Source of the DNA: Cohnella sp. SGD-V74
GTDB lineage: Bacteria > Bacillota > Bacilli > Paenibacillales > Paenibacillaceae
Assembly (NCBI RefSeq): GCF_003001675.1
Contig: NZ_PVYW01000006.1
Location: 1 to 64,000 of the forward strand
DNA length: 64,000 nucleotides
Reading direction: 5' to 3'
Below the pieces are notes generated by a model. The model was not told the origin of the DNA and made no database searches. It worked only from the letters and a program-made list of their open reading frames with translations. The position numbers and the translations under genes are program-made. Below are positions 23,922 to 33,443 of this stretch, in pieces. How positions within the stretch are numbered: the first letter of the stretch is position 1; every line of letters begins with the position of its first letter.

Positions 23922-26027
23922 CTAATTAGCCGTCTGCCGCCTCAAGATGCGAGCGCCGTTCGCCGGAAGCTCAATCCGGCCGGATGCGCGTTCGCCCGTC
24001 TCCGCGTCCTCGTAGTCGGCTTTATCAAGCTCGACCGTCGCCTCGCCGCCCGAGAAGTTCAGCAGGAAGACGTAGTCGGTGACGCCGTCGCTGCGCAGCT
24101 GGGCGGTTACTCCCGGCGGCAGCTCGCCGTCGATGGCCCGGCGGACGCCGGCCTGCTGCGCAAGCTTGCCGTAGAACGCCTGATAGAAGGCGTCATCCGC
24201 GATTCTCGCCGCCAAATAATACGCCGCGCCGTCCCCGAGACGATTCACGGTCAGCGCCGGACGTCCCGCGTAGAAGTCGCCTCCGTACACGGCCAGCACC
24301 TCCGCCGTCTCGGCGTGGATGAGCTCGCACAGCTCGCGCACCTCGAACGTCCCCTCGATGCCGAGCGCGTTGGCGGCCGCCATCACGGCCGAATTGCGGT
24401 CGTTGTCGTACAGCCCCTCGATCTCCTCGGCCCAGATGCCGACCGTCTGCCGCAGCGGTCCGGGAAATCCGCCGAGATGACACAGGTCGTTCTCGTTCAC
24501 GACGCCGCTCCAATAAGTAACCGCCGCGATGCCGCCGTCCCGCACGAAACGCTCGATCTTCCGTCCGGTCTCCTCGCGCAGCAGATAAGCCATCGGAACG
24601 AGCAGCAGCTTGTATCCGCTCAGGTCGTCTCCGGAGCCGATGATATCGGTCGGCACGCCCAGCTCCCAGAGCGCACGGTAATGCTGCGTCACCGTCTTCT
24701 CATAGTGGATGCCGCAATTGCGCGGGCCCTGCGCGTCGTTAACCGCCCAGCGGTTGTCCCAGTCGAACAGGATCGCCGCTTCGGCCGGCACCGGCGTGCC
24801 CACGAGATCCGTCAGTCCGGCCAAAGTACGGCCCAGCTCGGCGACATCCCCGAATACGCGCGTGTTCTCGTGCCCGACATGGTCGACGACGGCGCCGTGA
24901 AACTTCTCGCTGGACCCGCGGCTCTTGCGCCACTGGAAGTACTGCACCGTATCGGCTCCGTGCGCCACCGCCTGCAGAGAGGACAGACGGTGCATGCCGG
25001 GCCGCTTCAGCTTGCTCACCGGCTGCCAGTTCGTCAGGCTCGGCGTGCTCTCCATCAGCATGAACGGCTTCTTCTTCAATGAGCGGAACAAGTCGTGGTT
25101 GAAGGAAAACCACGAAGCGACGCCCGCGTCCGACTCGGCCTCGTGCCAGGTCGGATAAGCGTCCCAGGAGATGACGTCAAGCTCGTCCGCGAACGCGCGA
25201 TAGTCAAGATCGTAAAATAAGTCCATCATATTCGTCGTGCAGGGCAGCTCCGGATTGGCCGCCTTGAGCGGCTTGACCTCATGCTTGTAGAAATCGAGCG
25301 TACGATCGGTTACGAAGCGACGCCAATCCAGATTGTGGCCGTGCACCATCGTCTCGCCGTGCGGCGCCGGCGATTCCACCTGCGACCAGTCCGTATACGT
25401 GTGGCTCCAGAAGGCGGTCCACCATGCCAGATTCAGCGCTTCAAGCGTGCCGTACCTGGCTTTCACCCACTCGCGGAACTCCTCCTGACAGTAGTCGCAA
25501 TGGCATTCGCCGCCGAATTCGTTGGAGATGTGCCAGCCCACGACGGCCGGATGATGCGCGTACCGTTCGGCCAGCTTCGCGTTCATCAGAGCCGTCTTCT
25601 CCCGGTAGACCGGCGAAGAGTAGCAATGATTGTGCCGCAGGCCGTGCAGGTTCCGAACGCGGTTCGCGCCGACGCGCAGCACTTCCGGATATTTCTGCGA
25701 CATCCATGTCGGCCTTGCGCCGCTCGGCGTCGCCAGCCAGGCGTAAATGCCGTTGGCCGCGAACGTGTCCAGCACTTGGTCGAGCCAGCCGAATTCGAAG
25801 CGGCCTTCCTCCGGCTCCAGCGCCGCCCAGGCGAAGATGCCGACCGACATGACGTTGCAGCCCGCGAGCTTCATCAGGCGTATATCTTCCTCAAGCACCT
25901 TCGGATCGTGAAGCCATTGATCCGGATTGTAATCCGCGCCGTGCATCATGACCGGCAACTTCGCGCTAATCGGAGGAAGCTTCCCCGCGACGCCGCTCCC
26001 TTTTCCGATACCGTTGTCTAAAGCCAT
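23922..26027 (-). CDS. Beta-galactosidase, glycoside hydrolase family 42
   Basis: 701 residues, normal for GH42, with no signal peptide, so intracellular. Seen: GADYNPDQWL near the N terminus; acid/base Glu in WHISNEFGGECHCDYCQ, with the Cys cluster that binds zinc in many GH42 enzymes; nucleophile Glu in FMLMESTPSLTNW; QAVAHGADTVQYFQWRKSRGSSEKFHGAVVDH typical of the family; then the trimerisation and beta domains. It releases galactose from beta-galactosides brought in by the adjacent transporter. It lies about 80 bp downstream of a sugar-binding lipoprotein gene on the same strand and ends at a strong terminator. Confidence 0.95.
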   Translation of the reverse strand: MALDNGIGKGSGVAGKLPPISAKLPVMMHGADYNPDQWLHDPKVLEEDIRLMKLAGCNVMSVGIFAWAALEPEEGRFEFGWLDQVLDTFAANGIYAWLATPSGARPTWMSQKYPEVLRVGANRVRNLHGLRHNHCYSSPVYREKTALMNAKLAERYAHHPAVVGWHISNEFGGECHCDYCQEEFREWVKARYGTLEALNLAWWTAFWSHTYTDWSQVESPAPHGETMVHGHNLDWRRFVTDRTLDFYKHEVKPLKAANPELPCTTNMMDLFYDLDYRAFADELDVISWDAYPTWHEAESDAGVASWFSFNHDLFRSLKKKPFMLMESTPSLTNWQPVSKLKRPGMHRLSSLQAVAHGADTVQYFQWRKSRGSSEKFHGAVVDHVGHENTRVFGDVAELGRTLAGLTDLVGTPVPAEAAILFDWDNRWAVNDAQGPRNCGIHYEKTVTQHYRALWELGVPTDIIGSGDDLSGYKLLLVPMAYLLREETGRKIERFVRDGGIAAVTYWSGVVNENDLCHLGGFPGPLRQTVGIWAEEIEGLYDNDRNSAVMAAANALGIEGTFEVRELCELIHAETAEVLAVYGGDFYAGRPALTVNRLGDGAAYYLAARIADDAFYQAFYGKLAQQAGVRRAIDGELPPGVTAQLRSDGVTDYVFLLNFSGGEATVELDKADYEDAETGERASGRIELPANGARILRRQTAN

Positions 26028-26106
26028 CTTCGTTCATCTCCCTGATTGTGCTATATAACCGTCAACTCGAAAGGTTGCCCATTGCTTAGCTGCTTCTCGG
26101 CATGCT

Positions 26107-27720
26107 TTATTCGTTCGACCGGCTTAGGAACGCATCGATCTGCGCCTGCAATTCCCGAGCGATCTTCTCGATGCCCGCGGTCTTAAGCTGGCTGAGCAGC
26201 TCCGCCTGACCCTTGTCCAGATCCTGGATCAGACCGTATTCCAGCGGAATGGCGTAACGAAGCATGACGTTGCCGACATTGGCCACCTCGGTCTTCACGG
26301 CGGCGTCGTTGAACACGAACGTCTCCAGCGGAAAATGAACCATTTCGTCCAGCCATCTGTCGTGAACGGCGGCCGCTTCTTCCGGGTAAGCGGCATCCGT
26401 CCGGTTCAGGGGCGAGTTCCATCCCCAATTGGAGAAGCCGGTGTAATTGGCCGCGCTCGGACCGCTCCGCATCTTGTCTTCGCCTGCCGGCTCGTAATGC
26501 TTGCCGGCGATGCCGTACATGGCAAGATCGTGGATCTCCTTGTCGTTCTGCAGCAGATCGATCAGCATCAAGGAACGCTCCACTTGCTTCGAGACGGCAT
26601 GGACCGCCAGTCCGTTCTGGGTAGAGATGGCTCCGATCTTCATCTTGCCGGGGGTCAAGTCGACGATCGCGCCTTCGAACTCCGGCCTGTCGCGGCGCAT
26701 CTCGACGAGATTGATCGCCATCGTTCCCAAGTTGTGCGCGTACGATGCGGTTTTGCCGGCCAGCATGTCCTGCCACACGTCGGTCTTGTTCGTGATGATG
26801 TTTTTCGACCAGCCGTTATGGTCCGCCAAATCTTTGTAGTACGAGAGCAGCTCGCGGAATTCCGGCGTCTCGTAGACGTTGAACACCCGTCCCTCCGGGT
26901 CGTCCAGCCGATAAGCGAACGGAATGCTGTAGTCGACCAGGTTCCACTCGTTTTGCTGCTCCAGCAGGATTTGATCCAGCTCGTGCCACTTCCAGCCGTC
27001 TGCCGGCTTGGCCCCGAATGCGCCGATTCCCCGCTCCCCGGTTCCGATCGTCTTCAAGTAAGCCGCGAACGTCTGCGGATCTTTCACCGGGTCGAGACCG
27101 TATTTCTTGCGCAAGTCGTCGCGGATAATGATCGCCTTGTCGGTGATTTCCTGATTATTGTTCGGAATCATGTACAGCTTGCCGTCCACTTTCGCTTGCT
27201 CCCAGGCGATATCCGGCATTAGCTCCCATGTCCTCGGGGCGTACCGGGAGAGCAGCTCTTCGTTCAGCTCCAGGAAGCCTCCCTTGATCGCTTGATCGTA
27301 GTAGAACGCCCAGTTGGCGGTATACGCGATATCGAAGTTTTCCTTCGCCGCGAATTTCAGCGGGTACTTCTGCGACCAATCCGACCAGTCGAGAAATTCA
27401 ACCTCGACCGTCGCGTTGATCTTATCCTTGAGCAGCGAATTCAGCCGTCCGAACACTTCTTCGTAGTCCACCGGCTTGCCGCCGATGAGCAGCATCTTCA
27501 ATCGAACTTCCCCGGCCCCGGCGGCGTTCGGATCGCGAACCGCCTGCTCCGATCCGGGAGCCGCTACAGCCCCGCCGGATTCTTGGGCGCTGTTCCGACC
27601 GTCCGCGCTCCCGTCCGTCTGGCCTCCGCCTCCACCTCCGCTTCCGCCGCCGCAGGCGCTCAGCAGAAGCGCCGAAGCGAGAATGACGGCCAGCTTTCGC
27701 ATGCGCGATATGCCTCCCAT
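26107..27720 (-). CDS. ABC transporter sugar-binding lipoprotein (first of two paralogues)
   Basis: 537 residues. Lipoprotein signal: MRKLAVILASALLLSACGG, Cys anchored. The mature part has a long Gly/Ser linker and then a large binding protein of the LplA/YtcQ type (VDYEEVFGRLNSLLKDKINATVEV, DWSDWSQKYPLKFAAKENFD, PLNRTDAAYPEEA). It is clearly paralogous to the lipoprotein at 33444. Two starts are possible, ATG 27720 (AAGGAGG six bases off) and ATG 27702 (GGGAGG nine bases off); the second gives the cleaner signal peptide. Lies between the YesN-type regulator and the GH42 gene, all on the minus strand. Confidence 0.9.
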   Translation of the reverse strand: MGGISRMRKLAVILASALLLSACGGGSGGGGGGQTDGSADGRNSAQESGGAVAAPGSEQAVRDPNAAGAGEVRLKMLLIGGKPVDYEEVFGRLNSLLKDKINATVEVEFLDWSDWSQKYPLKFAAKENFDIAYTANWAFYYDQAIKGGFLELNEELLSRYAPRTWELMPDIAWEQAKVDGKLYMIPNNNQEITDKAIIIRDDLRKKYGLDPVKDPQTFAAYLKTIGTGERGIGAFGAKPADGWKWHELDQILLEQQNEWNLVDYSIPFAYRLDDPEGRVFNVYETPEFRELLSYYKDLADHNGWSKNIITNKTDVWQDMLAGKTASYAHNLGTMAINLVEMRRDRPEFEGAIVDLTPGKMKIGAISTQNGLAVHAVSKQVERSLMLIDLLQNDKEIHDLAMYGIAGKHYEPAGEDKMRSGPSAANYTGFSNWGWNSPLNRTDAAYPEEAAAVHDRWLDEMVHFPLETFVFNDAAVKTEVANVGNVMLRYAIPLEYGLIQDLDKGQAELLSQLKTAGIEKIARELQAQIDAFLSRSNE

Positions 27721-27744
27721 ATTCCCCCTCCTTAAGCGCAGACG

Positions 27745-29304
27745 CTAGATTTTGTGCTTCTTCCTGTACTCGCCCGGCGTCATGCCGGTCGCTTGCTTGA
27801 ATTGCCGGTTGAAATAAAGAATGTTCTTATAGCCGGAGCGGTCGGCGATCTCGTAGATTTTAAGCGTCGGATCGGAGAGAAGCTCGCACACCCGGCGCAT
27901 CTTCCGCTCGTTCAAGTATTGGCTGAAATGAACGCCGGTCTCTTCGAGGAACAAGTGGCCGAGATAGTTCGGCGTAAAGTCGAAATAAGCGGCCGTCTCC
28001 TTCAGCGTTACTTTCTGATCGAGCCGTTCCTCAATGTAGCGCATAATCTCCTCGATCAGCTTGCGCTTCTGCTTCCGCTTCTTGGAGTAGAGCAGCTCGG
28101 ACAATTCGAACAGCCGCCGCCGAATCCACGACAGGATGTCGTGAATCGTCTCGAATTGGAACAGCCGCACCGGCTGATGCGACTCCCATTTCAGCAGCTC
28201 GTACAAATCCTCGTTCATCGCGGCGAGGCCGGCATGAAGCCGCGAAGTAATTCGCACAATCAGATCGTACGCCTCGCTCTTCCCGGTCGGAGCCGAATCG
28301 TCGAACAATTCGAGCAGGCCGTCGTCGACGGCGACGAGATCGTATTGCAGGATGGCTTCGAGCAGCCGGTCGACCGTCTCTCCGAAGCTCACCTCGTGCT
28401 TGTCCCGCGCCGATGTCTCCGATACGCCGCGGATGAGGCGGTTTTTGCCGAGCAGCCATTTCGCGCTGAGCGCCGCCTTCGCCTGACGATAGGACTCAAG
28501 CAGCTCGTCCTCGCTCTGCGCGAACGCGCCCGCCCCGACCGTCACGGTGAACGGCAGTTTCTCCCGCACTTCCCGAACCAGCTCTTCCAGCAAGCTGTCG
28601 CCGAGATCCTCGGGAGCCGCCGTCAGCAGCACGAACCGGCCGTGATGGTCCGGCAGCAGCATGCCGGCCTGATGGTCGGAGGCGAATCGCCGAAGGCATT
28701 CCGCCACCTGCCCGACCCGCTCCCGCTTCTCTTCCTCGGGCTTCTCCCGCAGGTTCAGTTCAAGATCGTCGATCTCGATCGTCGCCACGGATACGCCCGT
28801 CTCGCAGAGCGGCGCAAGCAGACTCTGGACGAGCGGGCCGCCTTCGGCTCCGTTCAGCCAGCGCAGCAGCAGCTCCTCGTTAACGAGAGAGAGCGCCTGC
28901 AGCATGGAGCGGCTCTGCTCCCGTTCCTGTTCGATCTTGCCGCACAGCGAGCCGAGCAGATCGTAGAGCTCCCGGTCTTCGACCGGCTTCAATAGATAAC
29001 CCGAAGCGGCGATCTCGATCGCCCCTTTGGCGTAGCCGAAATCCTCGTGACCGCTGATGAAGACGATTTTCACGTTGGGCTGCAGCTTCTTGGCCCTGCG
29101 GGCGAAGTCGATGCCCGACAGGATCGGCATGCGGATGTCCGACAAAATAAGGTCCGCCTGCTCCTGCTCCAACACTTTCAAAGCCATAAACCCGGTGTTC
29201 ACCGCGCCGACGATCTGCAGATCGAACGGACTGCCGGCGACTCTGCGCCGCATCCATTCCAGATCGACCGCTTCGTCGTCCACCAGCAAGATGCGAATGC
29301 TCAT
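27745..29304 (-). CDS. YesN-type response regulator (receiver + AraC DNA-binding domain)
   Basis: 519 residues. Receiver domain: ILLVDDEAVDLEWM, phospho-Asp in ADLILSDIRMP, conserved Lys in YLLKPVED. A long middle region is followed by a C-terminal AraC-type double HTH (VTLKETAAYFDFTPNYLGHLFLEETG; IYEIADRSGYKNILYFNRQFKQATGMTPGEYRKKH). Works with the histidine kinase just upstream. In Paenibacillaceae such pairs sense extracellular sugars and switch on the neighbouring transporter genes. About 110 bp separate it from the kinase, and 24 bp from the downstream lipoprotein gene. Confidence 0.93.
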   Translation of the reverse strand: MSIRILLVDDEAVDLEWMRRRVAGSPFDLQIVGAVNTGFMALKVLEQEQADLILSDIRMPILSGIDFARRAKKLQPNVKIVFISGHEDFGYAKGAIEIAASGYLLKPVEDRELYDLLGSLCGKIEQEREQSRSMLQALSLVNEELLLRWLNGAEGGPLVQSLLAPLCETGVSVATIEIDDLELNLREKPEEEKRERVGQVAECLRRFASDHQAGMLLPDHHGRFVLLTAAPEDLGDSLLEELVREVREKLPFTVTVGAGAFAQSEDELLESYRQAKAALSAKWLLGKNRLIRGVSETSARDKHEVSFGETVDRLLEAILQYDLVAVDDGLLELFDDSAPTGKSEAYDLIVRITSRLHAGLAAMNEDLYELLKWESHQPVRLFQFETIHDILSWIRRRLFELSELLYSKKRKQKRKLIEEIMRYIEERLDQKVTLKETAAYFDFTPNYLGHLFLEETGVHFSQYLNERKMRRVCELLSDPTLKIYEIADRSGYKNILYFNRQFKQATGMTPGEYRKKHKI

Positions 29305-29414
29305 GCTGCTCCAGCCTCCTCCTCCGCAAGAAGGTATAGACTCTCCAAATTAGCATACCCGACGACTTCATTCGCGAACATATCGCGAAACAATGATCCT
29401 GCATACTTTTGCAA

Positions 29415-31151
29415 CTATTCCGGTTCTCCGGACGCGGGGAGCGCGATCAGCACCGTCGTTCCGCCGCCGCGCACGGAGCCGATCCGCACCCCGTATTCCT
29501 TCCCGTATCTCAGCTTAATTCGCTCGTCCACGTTGCGCACGCCGTAGCCGCCCCCGTGGCTGGCCCCTTGCATGATGGTCTTCACCTGGGCGGGCGGCAT
29601 GCCGACGCCGTCGTCGATCACCTTCAGCTCGATCCGGTCGCCGACCCGATGCCCGGTAATCCGGATCGTAATCGCGTCGCCGAACCAGGCATGCTTGAAA
29701 ATATTTTCGACGAACGGCTGAAAAATGAGCTTGATAACCTGCACGTCCAAAATATCGGGCTCTACGTCCACGTGCACAGTGAACGCATCGGCATACTTGA
29801 CCCGCTGAATGTCCAGATAGGTTTGGACCTGCTCCAGCTCCTTCTCCAGCGCGATGAACACCTGGCCTTTGTTCAGCGTCAACCGGTAGAAGCGGGACAG
29901 CCGCTGGATCATCTCGGTCGCCTTCCGCGTCTCTCCGAGATTGGCCAGACTGCTGATCGTCGACAGCGTGTTGAACAGAAAATGCGGGTTGATCTGGGCT
30001 TGCAGCGCCTCCAGCTCGGCCTGTTTCTTCTGCATGCCTTCCACGTACACGCTGTTGATCAGCTCCTGGATGTTGCCGGCCATCACGTTGAAGGAATCGG
30101 CGATGCGCACGAATTCGTCGTTGCCCGAGAAGCGAATCCGCTTCTGGAAGTTGCCCTCCTCGAAGGAGTGGACGAGCGAGACGATCCGTCTCATCTTGCG
30201 TCCGGACAGCCTTGCGACGACAAGACCGATGCCGGTCATCACGACGAAGCTCAGCAGACAGACGGCGACGATCGCCTTGCGGAGCCGACTGGCGTCCTTC
30301 GTCAAGTAAGAGGACGGGACGAACGATTCGATGGCGAGGGAAGATTCCGGGATTTCCTCCCGCAAGCTCAAATAACCCGCGTCGCTCCGGTCGGCCGTTC
30401 CCCGCTCGAACAGAACCGAATCCGCGGAGATGTCGCGCAGACGGAGCGCGATCCCCTCTTCCACCGGAAACGCGTCGAAGCTCCCCAGCAGGTCGGGCAG
30501 CTTCGCGGTGATGCGCACGTACCCGATCACCGTCGAATAATCGCTGTAGGACACCAGCTTGCGAATGTGCGAGATGTTCTCCAGCTGCGCGTCCGTATCG
30601 ATCTGCAGCCAGTCGTTGTCCCTGCCCGTCCCCCGGTACGACTTGAACCATTCGGTGCGCTCGATCTCGGCAAAAGGAAGAATGTAATAGTCGTCTCCGT
30701 CGATCGGCTCGGACAGGTCGTCTCCCAGCACGTAATTCAGCTCTTCGTTCGTCACGTACAGAATCAGACGAATGTCGTTGCCGTACAGCTGGAGCGGAGA
30801 TTGGATCTGCGGCACGATCTCGTCCAGCATCGTCAAATAAATATTCAGCGGGTCCCCTCTCGTCTGCAGAGCGCGTTGAAACGGCAGGCTGCCGAAGAGC
30901 GTGTCGGACATCCGCTGGATTTCGTCCATCTGGTATTCCATGTTTTCGCGCGCTTGCTCCATCGCCGTGCGGAGATTCGTCTCGGCCATCTCGGTTCGCG
31001 AATCGATCAGCATTCTATACGAGATGGAGCCGATGACGATGTCCGTCAGCAGAACGAGAATCAAGTACGGAATCATCGTTTTGTAGGTGAAGGGGATGTA
31101 CCTCTTGATGCGCCCTTCCGCATGTGCCGACTTCGAAGCCGTTAGCGCCAT
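29415..31151 (-). CDS. YesM-type sensor histidine kinase
   Basis: 578 residues. One membrane segment near residues 25-48, an extracellular sensor of about 240 residues, a second membrane segment (AIVAVCLLSFVVMTGIGLVV), HAMP (LVHSFEEGNFQKRI), then a His_kinase domain with phospho-acceptor His in QINPHFLFNTLSTI and an ATPase domain with N-box FVENIFKHAW and G-box VIDDGVGM. This is the LytS/YesM class, partner of the following YesN-type regulator. It is divergent from the permease genes, the expected targets. Confidence 0.93.
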   Translation of the reverse strand: MALTASKSAHAEGRIKRYIPFTYKTMIPYLILVLLTDIVIGSISYRMLIDSRTEMAETNLRTAMEQARENMEYQMDEIQRMSDTLFGSLPFQRALQTRGDPLNIYLTMLDEIVPQIQSPLQLYGNDIRLILYVTNEELNYVLGDDLSEPIDGDDYYILPFAEIERTEWFKSYRGTGRDNDWLQIDTDAQLENISHIRKLVSYSDYSTVIGYVRITAKLPDLLGSFDAFPVEEGIALRLRDISADSVLFERGTADRSDAGYLSLREEIPESSLAIESFVPSSYLTKDASRLRKAIVAVCLLSFVVMTGIGLVVARLSGRKMRRIVSLVHSFEEGNFQKRIRFSGNDEFVRIADSFNVMAGNIQELINSVYVEGMQKKQAELEALQAQINPHFLFNTLSTISSLANLGETRKATEMIQRLSRFYRLTLNKGQVFIALEKELEQVQTYLDIQRVKYADAFTVHVDVEPDILDVQVIKLIFQPFVENIFKHAWFGDAITIRITGHRVGDRIELKVIDDGVGMPPAQVKTIMQGASHGGGYGVRNVDERIKLRYGKEYGVRIGSVRGGGTTVLIALPASGEPE

Positions 31152-31358
31152 ATTTTCCGACCTTCCCCTCGGTTTGCAACGCCTTCATTGTAAGACAAGC
31201 AAATCCGGATGTGAATCCCCCTTCCGAGACCCGGGCGTCCCAACTCTCTCCATGCCAAATTCCGAATTGTAGATTTCGTACTAGTTTTCGTTGTTTCACA
31301 TGATTAAATTCTTCGACCTGCGCTTGCATAATTAAAAGCGAGGAAAGGGGAGCAGCAC

Positions 31359-32279
31359 ATGCGACTACACAAATTTCTATACGACGTGAAACGCTACCGA
31401 ACGATTCTGCTGATGCTGGCGCCGGCCGTCGCGTTCTTCCTGTTGTTCGCGTACGTCCCGATGGCCGGCATCGTTATCGCGTTCAAGCATTACGATTACG
31501 CGGGCGGAATTTTCGGCAGCGCCTGGAACGGACTGGCCAACTTTCGCTTCTTCTTCGAATCCGGGGATGCCTGGACGGTTACGAGGAATACGGCGCTGTA
31601 CAATATCGCCTTCATAGCGGTGAACAACTTTTTGCAAATTTTCGCCGCGATTCTGCTGTTCGAGATCGGAGGCAAGTGGTTCCGCAAACTGACGCAATCG
31701 ATCCTGTTTCTGCCGTACTTCATCTCCTGGGTCGTCGTCGGCGCGATCGCCTACAATCTGCTCAACTACGACATCGGCACCGTCAACGCGCTGCTGCGGG
31801 GGCTGGGACTTGAACCGGTCGACATTTACAACACGCCTTCCTACTGGCCGTTCATCCTCGTGGCCGTCTCCGCCTGGAAGACGCTCGGATACGGAACGGT
31901 CATGTACTTGGCCGCGATCGCGGGCATCGATACGGAGATGTACGAGGCGGCGGAGATCGACGGAGCGAACATTTTCCAACGCATTATGAAAATCACGCTG
32001 CCCAACCTGTATCCGACGCTGATCATTCTCGTGCTGCTGGCCGTCGGCAACATTTTCCGCGGAGACTTCGGCATGTTCTACAACATGGTCGGCAACAACG
32101 GAATTTTGTTCTCTTCGACCGACGTCATCGATACGTTCGTGTTCCGCTCGCTCATTACGTCGAACGATATCGGCATGTCCGCCGCTGCCGGCGTATTCCA
32201 GTCGGTGCTCGGCTTCGCGACCATCATGTCGGTCAACTACGCGGTTCGCAAATACGACAAAGACCGCGCCTTATTCTGA
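31359..32279 (+). CDS. ABC sugar transporter permease, LplB type
   Basis: 306 residues with six membrane segments (first at about residues 18-40: ILLMLAPAVAFFLLFAYVPM). The EAA loop that docks the ATPase reads YEAAEIDGANIFQRIMKITLPNL. Pairs with the YtcP-type permease 15 bases downstream. RBS AAAGGGGA at good distance before ATG 31359. No ATPase is encoded nearby; such importers usually share an MsmX-type ATPase. Confidence 0.93.
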   Translation: MRLHKFLYDVKRYRTILLMLAPAVAFFLLFAYVPMAGIVIAFKHYDYAGGIFGSAWNGLANFRFFFESGDAWTVTRNTALYNIAFIAVNNFLQIFAAILLFEIGGKWFRKLTQSILFLPYFISWVVVGAIAYNLLNYDIGTVNALLRGLGLEPVDIYNTPSYWPFILVAVSAWKTLGYGTVMYLAAIAGIDTEMYEAAEIDGANIFQRIMKITLPNLYPTLIILVLLAVGNIFRGDFGMFYNMVGNNGILFSSTDVIDTFVFRSLITSNDIGMSAAAGVFQSVLGFATIMSVNYAVRKYDKDRALF

Positions 32280-32294
32280 TCGGGGGTTACGACA

Positions 32295-33230
32295 ATGCAA
32301 ACATCTACTGAGAGGCTGAATCCGCGCGCCCCGCTGCATTCGCGGGGACGACTGCAGAAAGACCGGCTGCTGTTCTCCGTCATCGGTTACGTGTCTCTGA
32401 CGCTGCTGGCGCTGCTGTGCGTCCTGCCCTTCCTGCTCGTCGTCTCTTCGTCCTTGACGGAAGAAAGCACGATCATCGTGAAAGGGTATCCGTTTCTTCC
32501 GGTGGATTTCTCCCTGGAGGCGTACGGCATTCTGTTCAAGTATCCGACGCAGATGCTCAAGGCGTACATCGTGACGATCGGCGTAACGGCGGCGGGCACC
32601 TTGCTCGGCCTGTTCCTGACCTCGATGACGGCTTACGCCTTGTCCAGGAAAGATTTCAAATGGCGCAACCATTTCTCCTTCTTCTTCTTTTTCACGACGC
32701 TGTTCAGCGGGGGGCTTGTCCCTTGGTACCTGCTCATCGTCAACTACTTGCATATGAAGGATACGCCGCTTGCGCTCGTCATCCCGATGCTGCTCAACGT
32801 GTTCTACATCATCGTAATGAAGTCGTTCATGAGCAGCATTCCCGAAGCGATCGTAGAGTCGGCCAAAATCGACGGCGCAGGAGATTTTCTCATCTACGCT
32901 CGGCTCATTATCCCGCTGTCCAAGCCGGCGCTCGCCACCATCGGATTATTTCTCGCCTTGGCTTATTGGAACGATTGGTACAACGCCCTGCTCTTCGTCT
33001 CGAACGAAAACCTGATGCCGCTGCAGTACTATCTGTACAAGATGCTCGGCAACATGGACGGCATGCGCAAAGCGATGATGAGCGCCGGAGCCGTCGTCAC
33101 GACGACGATTCCATCCGAAAGTCTGAAAATGGCGATGACGGTCGTCGCGACCGGTCCGATTCTGCTCGCCTATCCGTTCGTTCAGAGGTACTTCGTGCAA
33201 GGTCTGACGATCGGCGCCGTCAAAGGATGA
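32295..33230 (+). CDS. ABC sugar transporter permease, YtcP type
   Basis: 311 residues, six membrane segments. EAA loop: IVESAKIDGAGDFLIYARLIIPLSKPAL. C terminus GPILLAYPFVQRYFVQGLTIGAVKG is the usual ending of YtcP/AraQ-type permeases. It follows the LplB-type gene closely. A 160-bp MITE-like element separates it from the binding-protein gene downstream. Confidence 0.93.
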   Translation: MQTSTERLNPRAPLHSRGRLQKDRLLFSVIGYVSLTLLALLCVLPFLLVVSSSLTEESTIIVKGYPFLPVDFSLEAYGILFKYPTQMLKAYIVTIGVTAAGTLLGLFLTSMTAYALSRKDFKWRNHFSFFFFFTTLFSGGLVPWYLLIVNYLHMKDTPLALVIPMLLNVFYIIVMKSFMSSIPEAIVESAKIDGAGDFLIYARLIIPLSKPALATIGLFLALAYWNDWYNALLFVSNENLMPLQYYLYKMLGNMDGMRKAMMSAGAVVTTTIPSESLKMAMTVVATGPILLAYPFVQRYFVQGLTIGAVKG

Positions 33231-33255
33231 GTCCGGGGAAACCCGGTTTATCACC

Positions 33256-33418
33256 AGGGCGTGTCTGAATACTTCGAGGGCAGCAGATGTTGCCGAATTT
33301 TCGTTCCATGCAAGGAACTTTTGTGAAGGCGTACCGGGGGTACGTCAAGCAAAAGTGACGCAGCAGGGGGCGAAAAGGCGGTGAAAGATGCCCCTGAGCG
33401 GGTTTTCAGACACGCCCC
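33256..33418. mobile_element. MITE-like element A with GGGCGTGTCTGAA terminal inverted repeats
   Basis: Terminal repeats GGGCGTGTCTGAA (33257-33269) and TTCAGACACGCCC (33405-33417) match perfectly over 13 bp. Inside, ACTTTTG and CAAAAGT with nested GCGTACC/GGGTACG form another stem. About 162 bp, no coding capacity. It is inserted between the permease and the solute-binding protein gene. Target-site duplication not resolved. Confidence 0.75.
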
Positions 33419-33443
33419 AATAAACCTTAGGGGGAAATCTCGA

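Noticed and set aside
29409..31145. 578-aa plus-strand frame opposite the YesM kinase
   Set aside because: Perfect shadow of a gene with HAMP, H-box and ATPase motifs.
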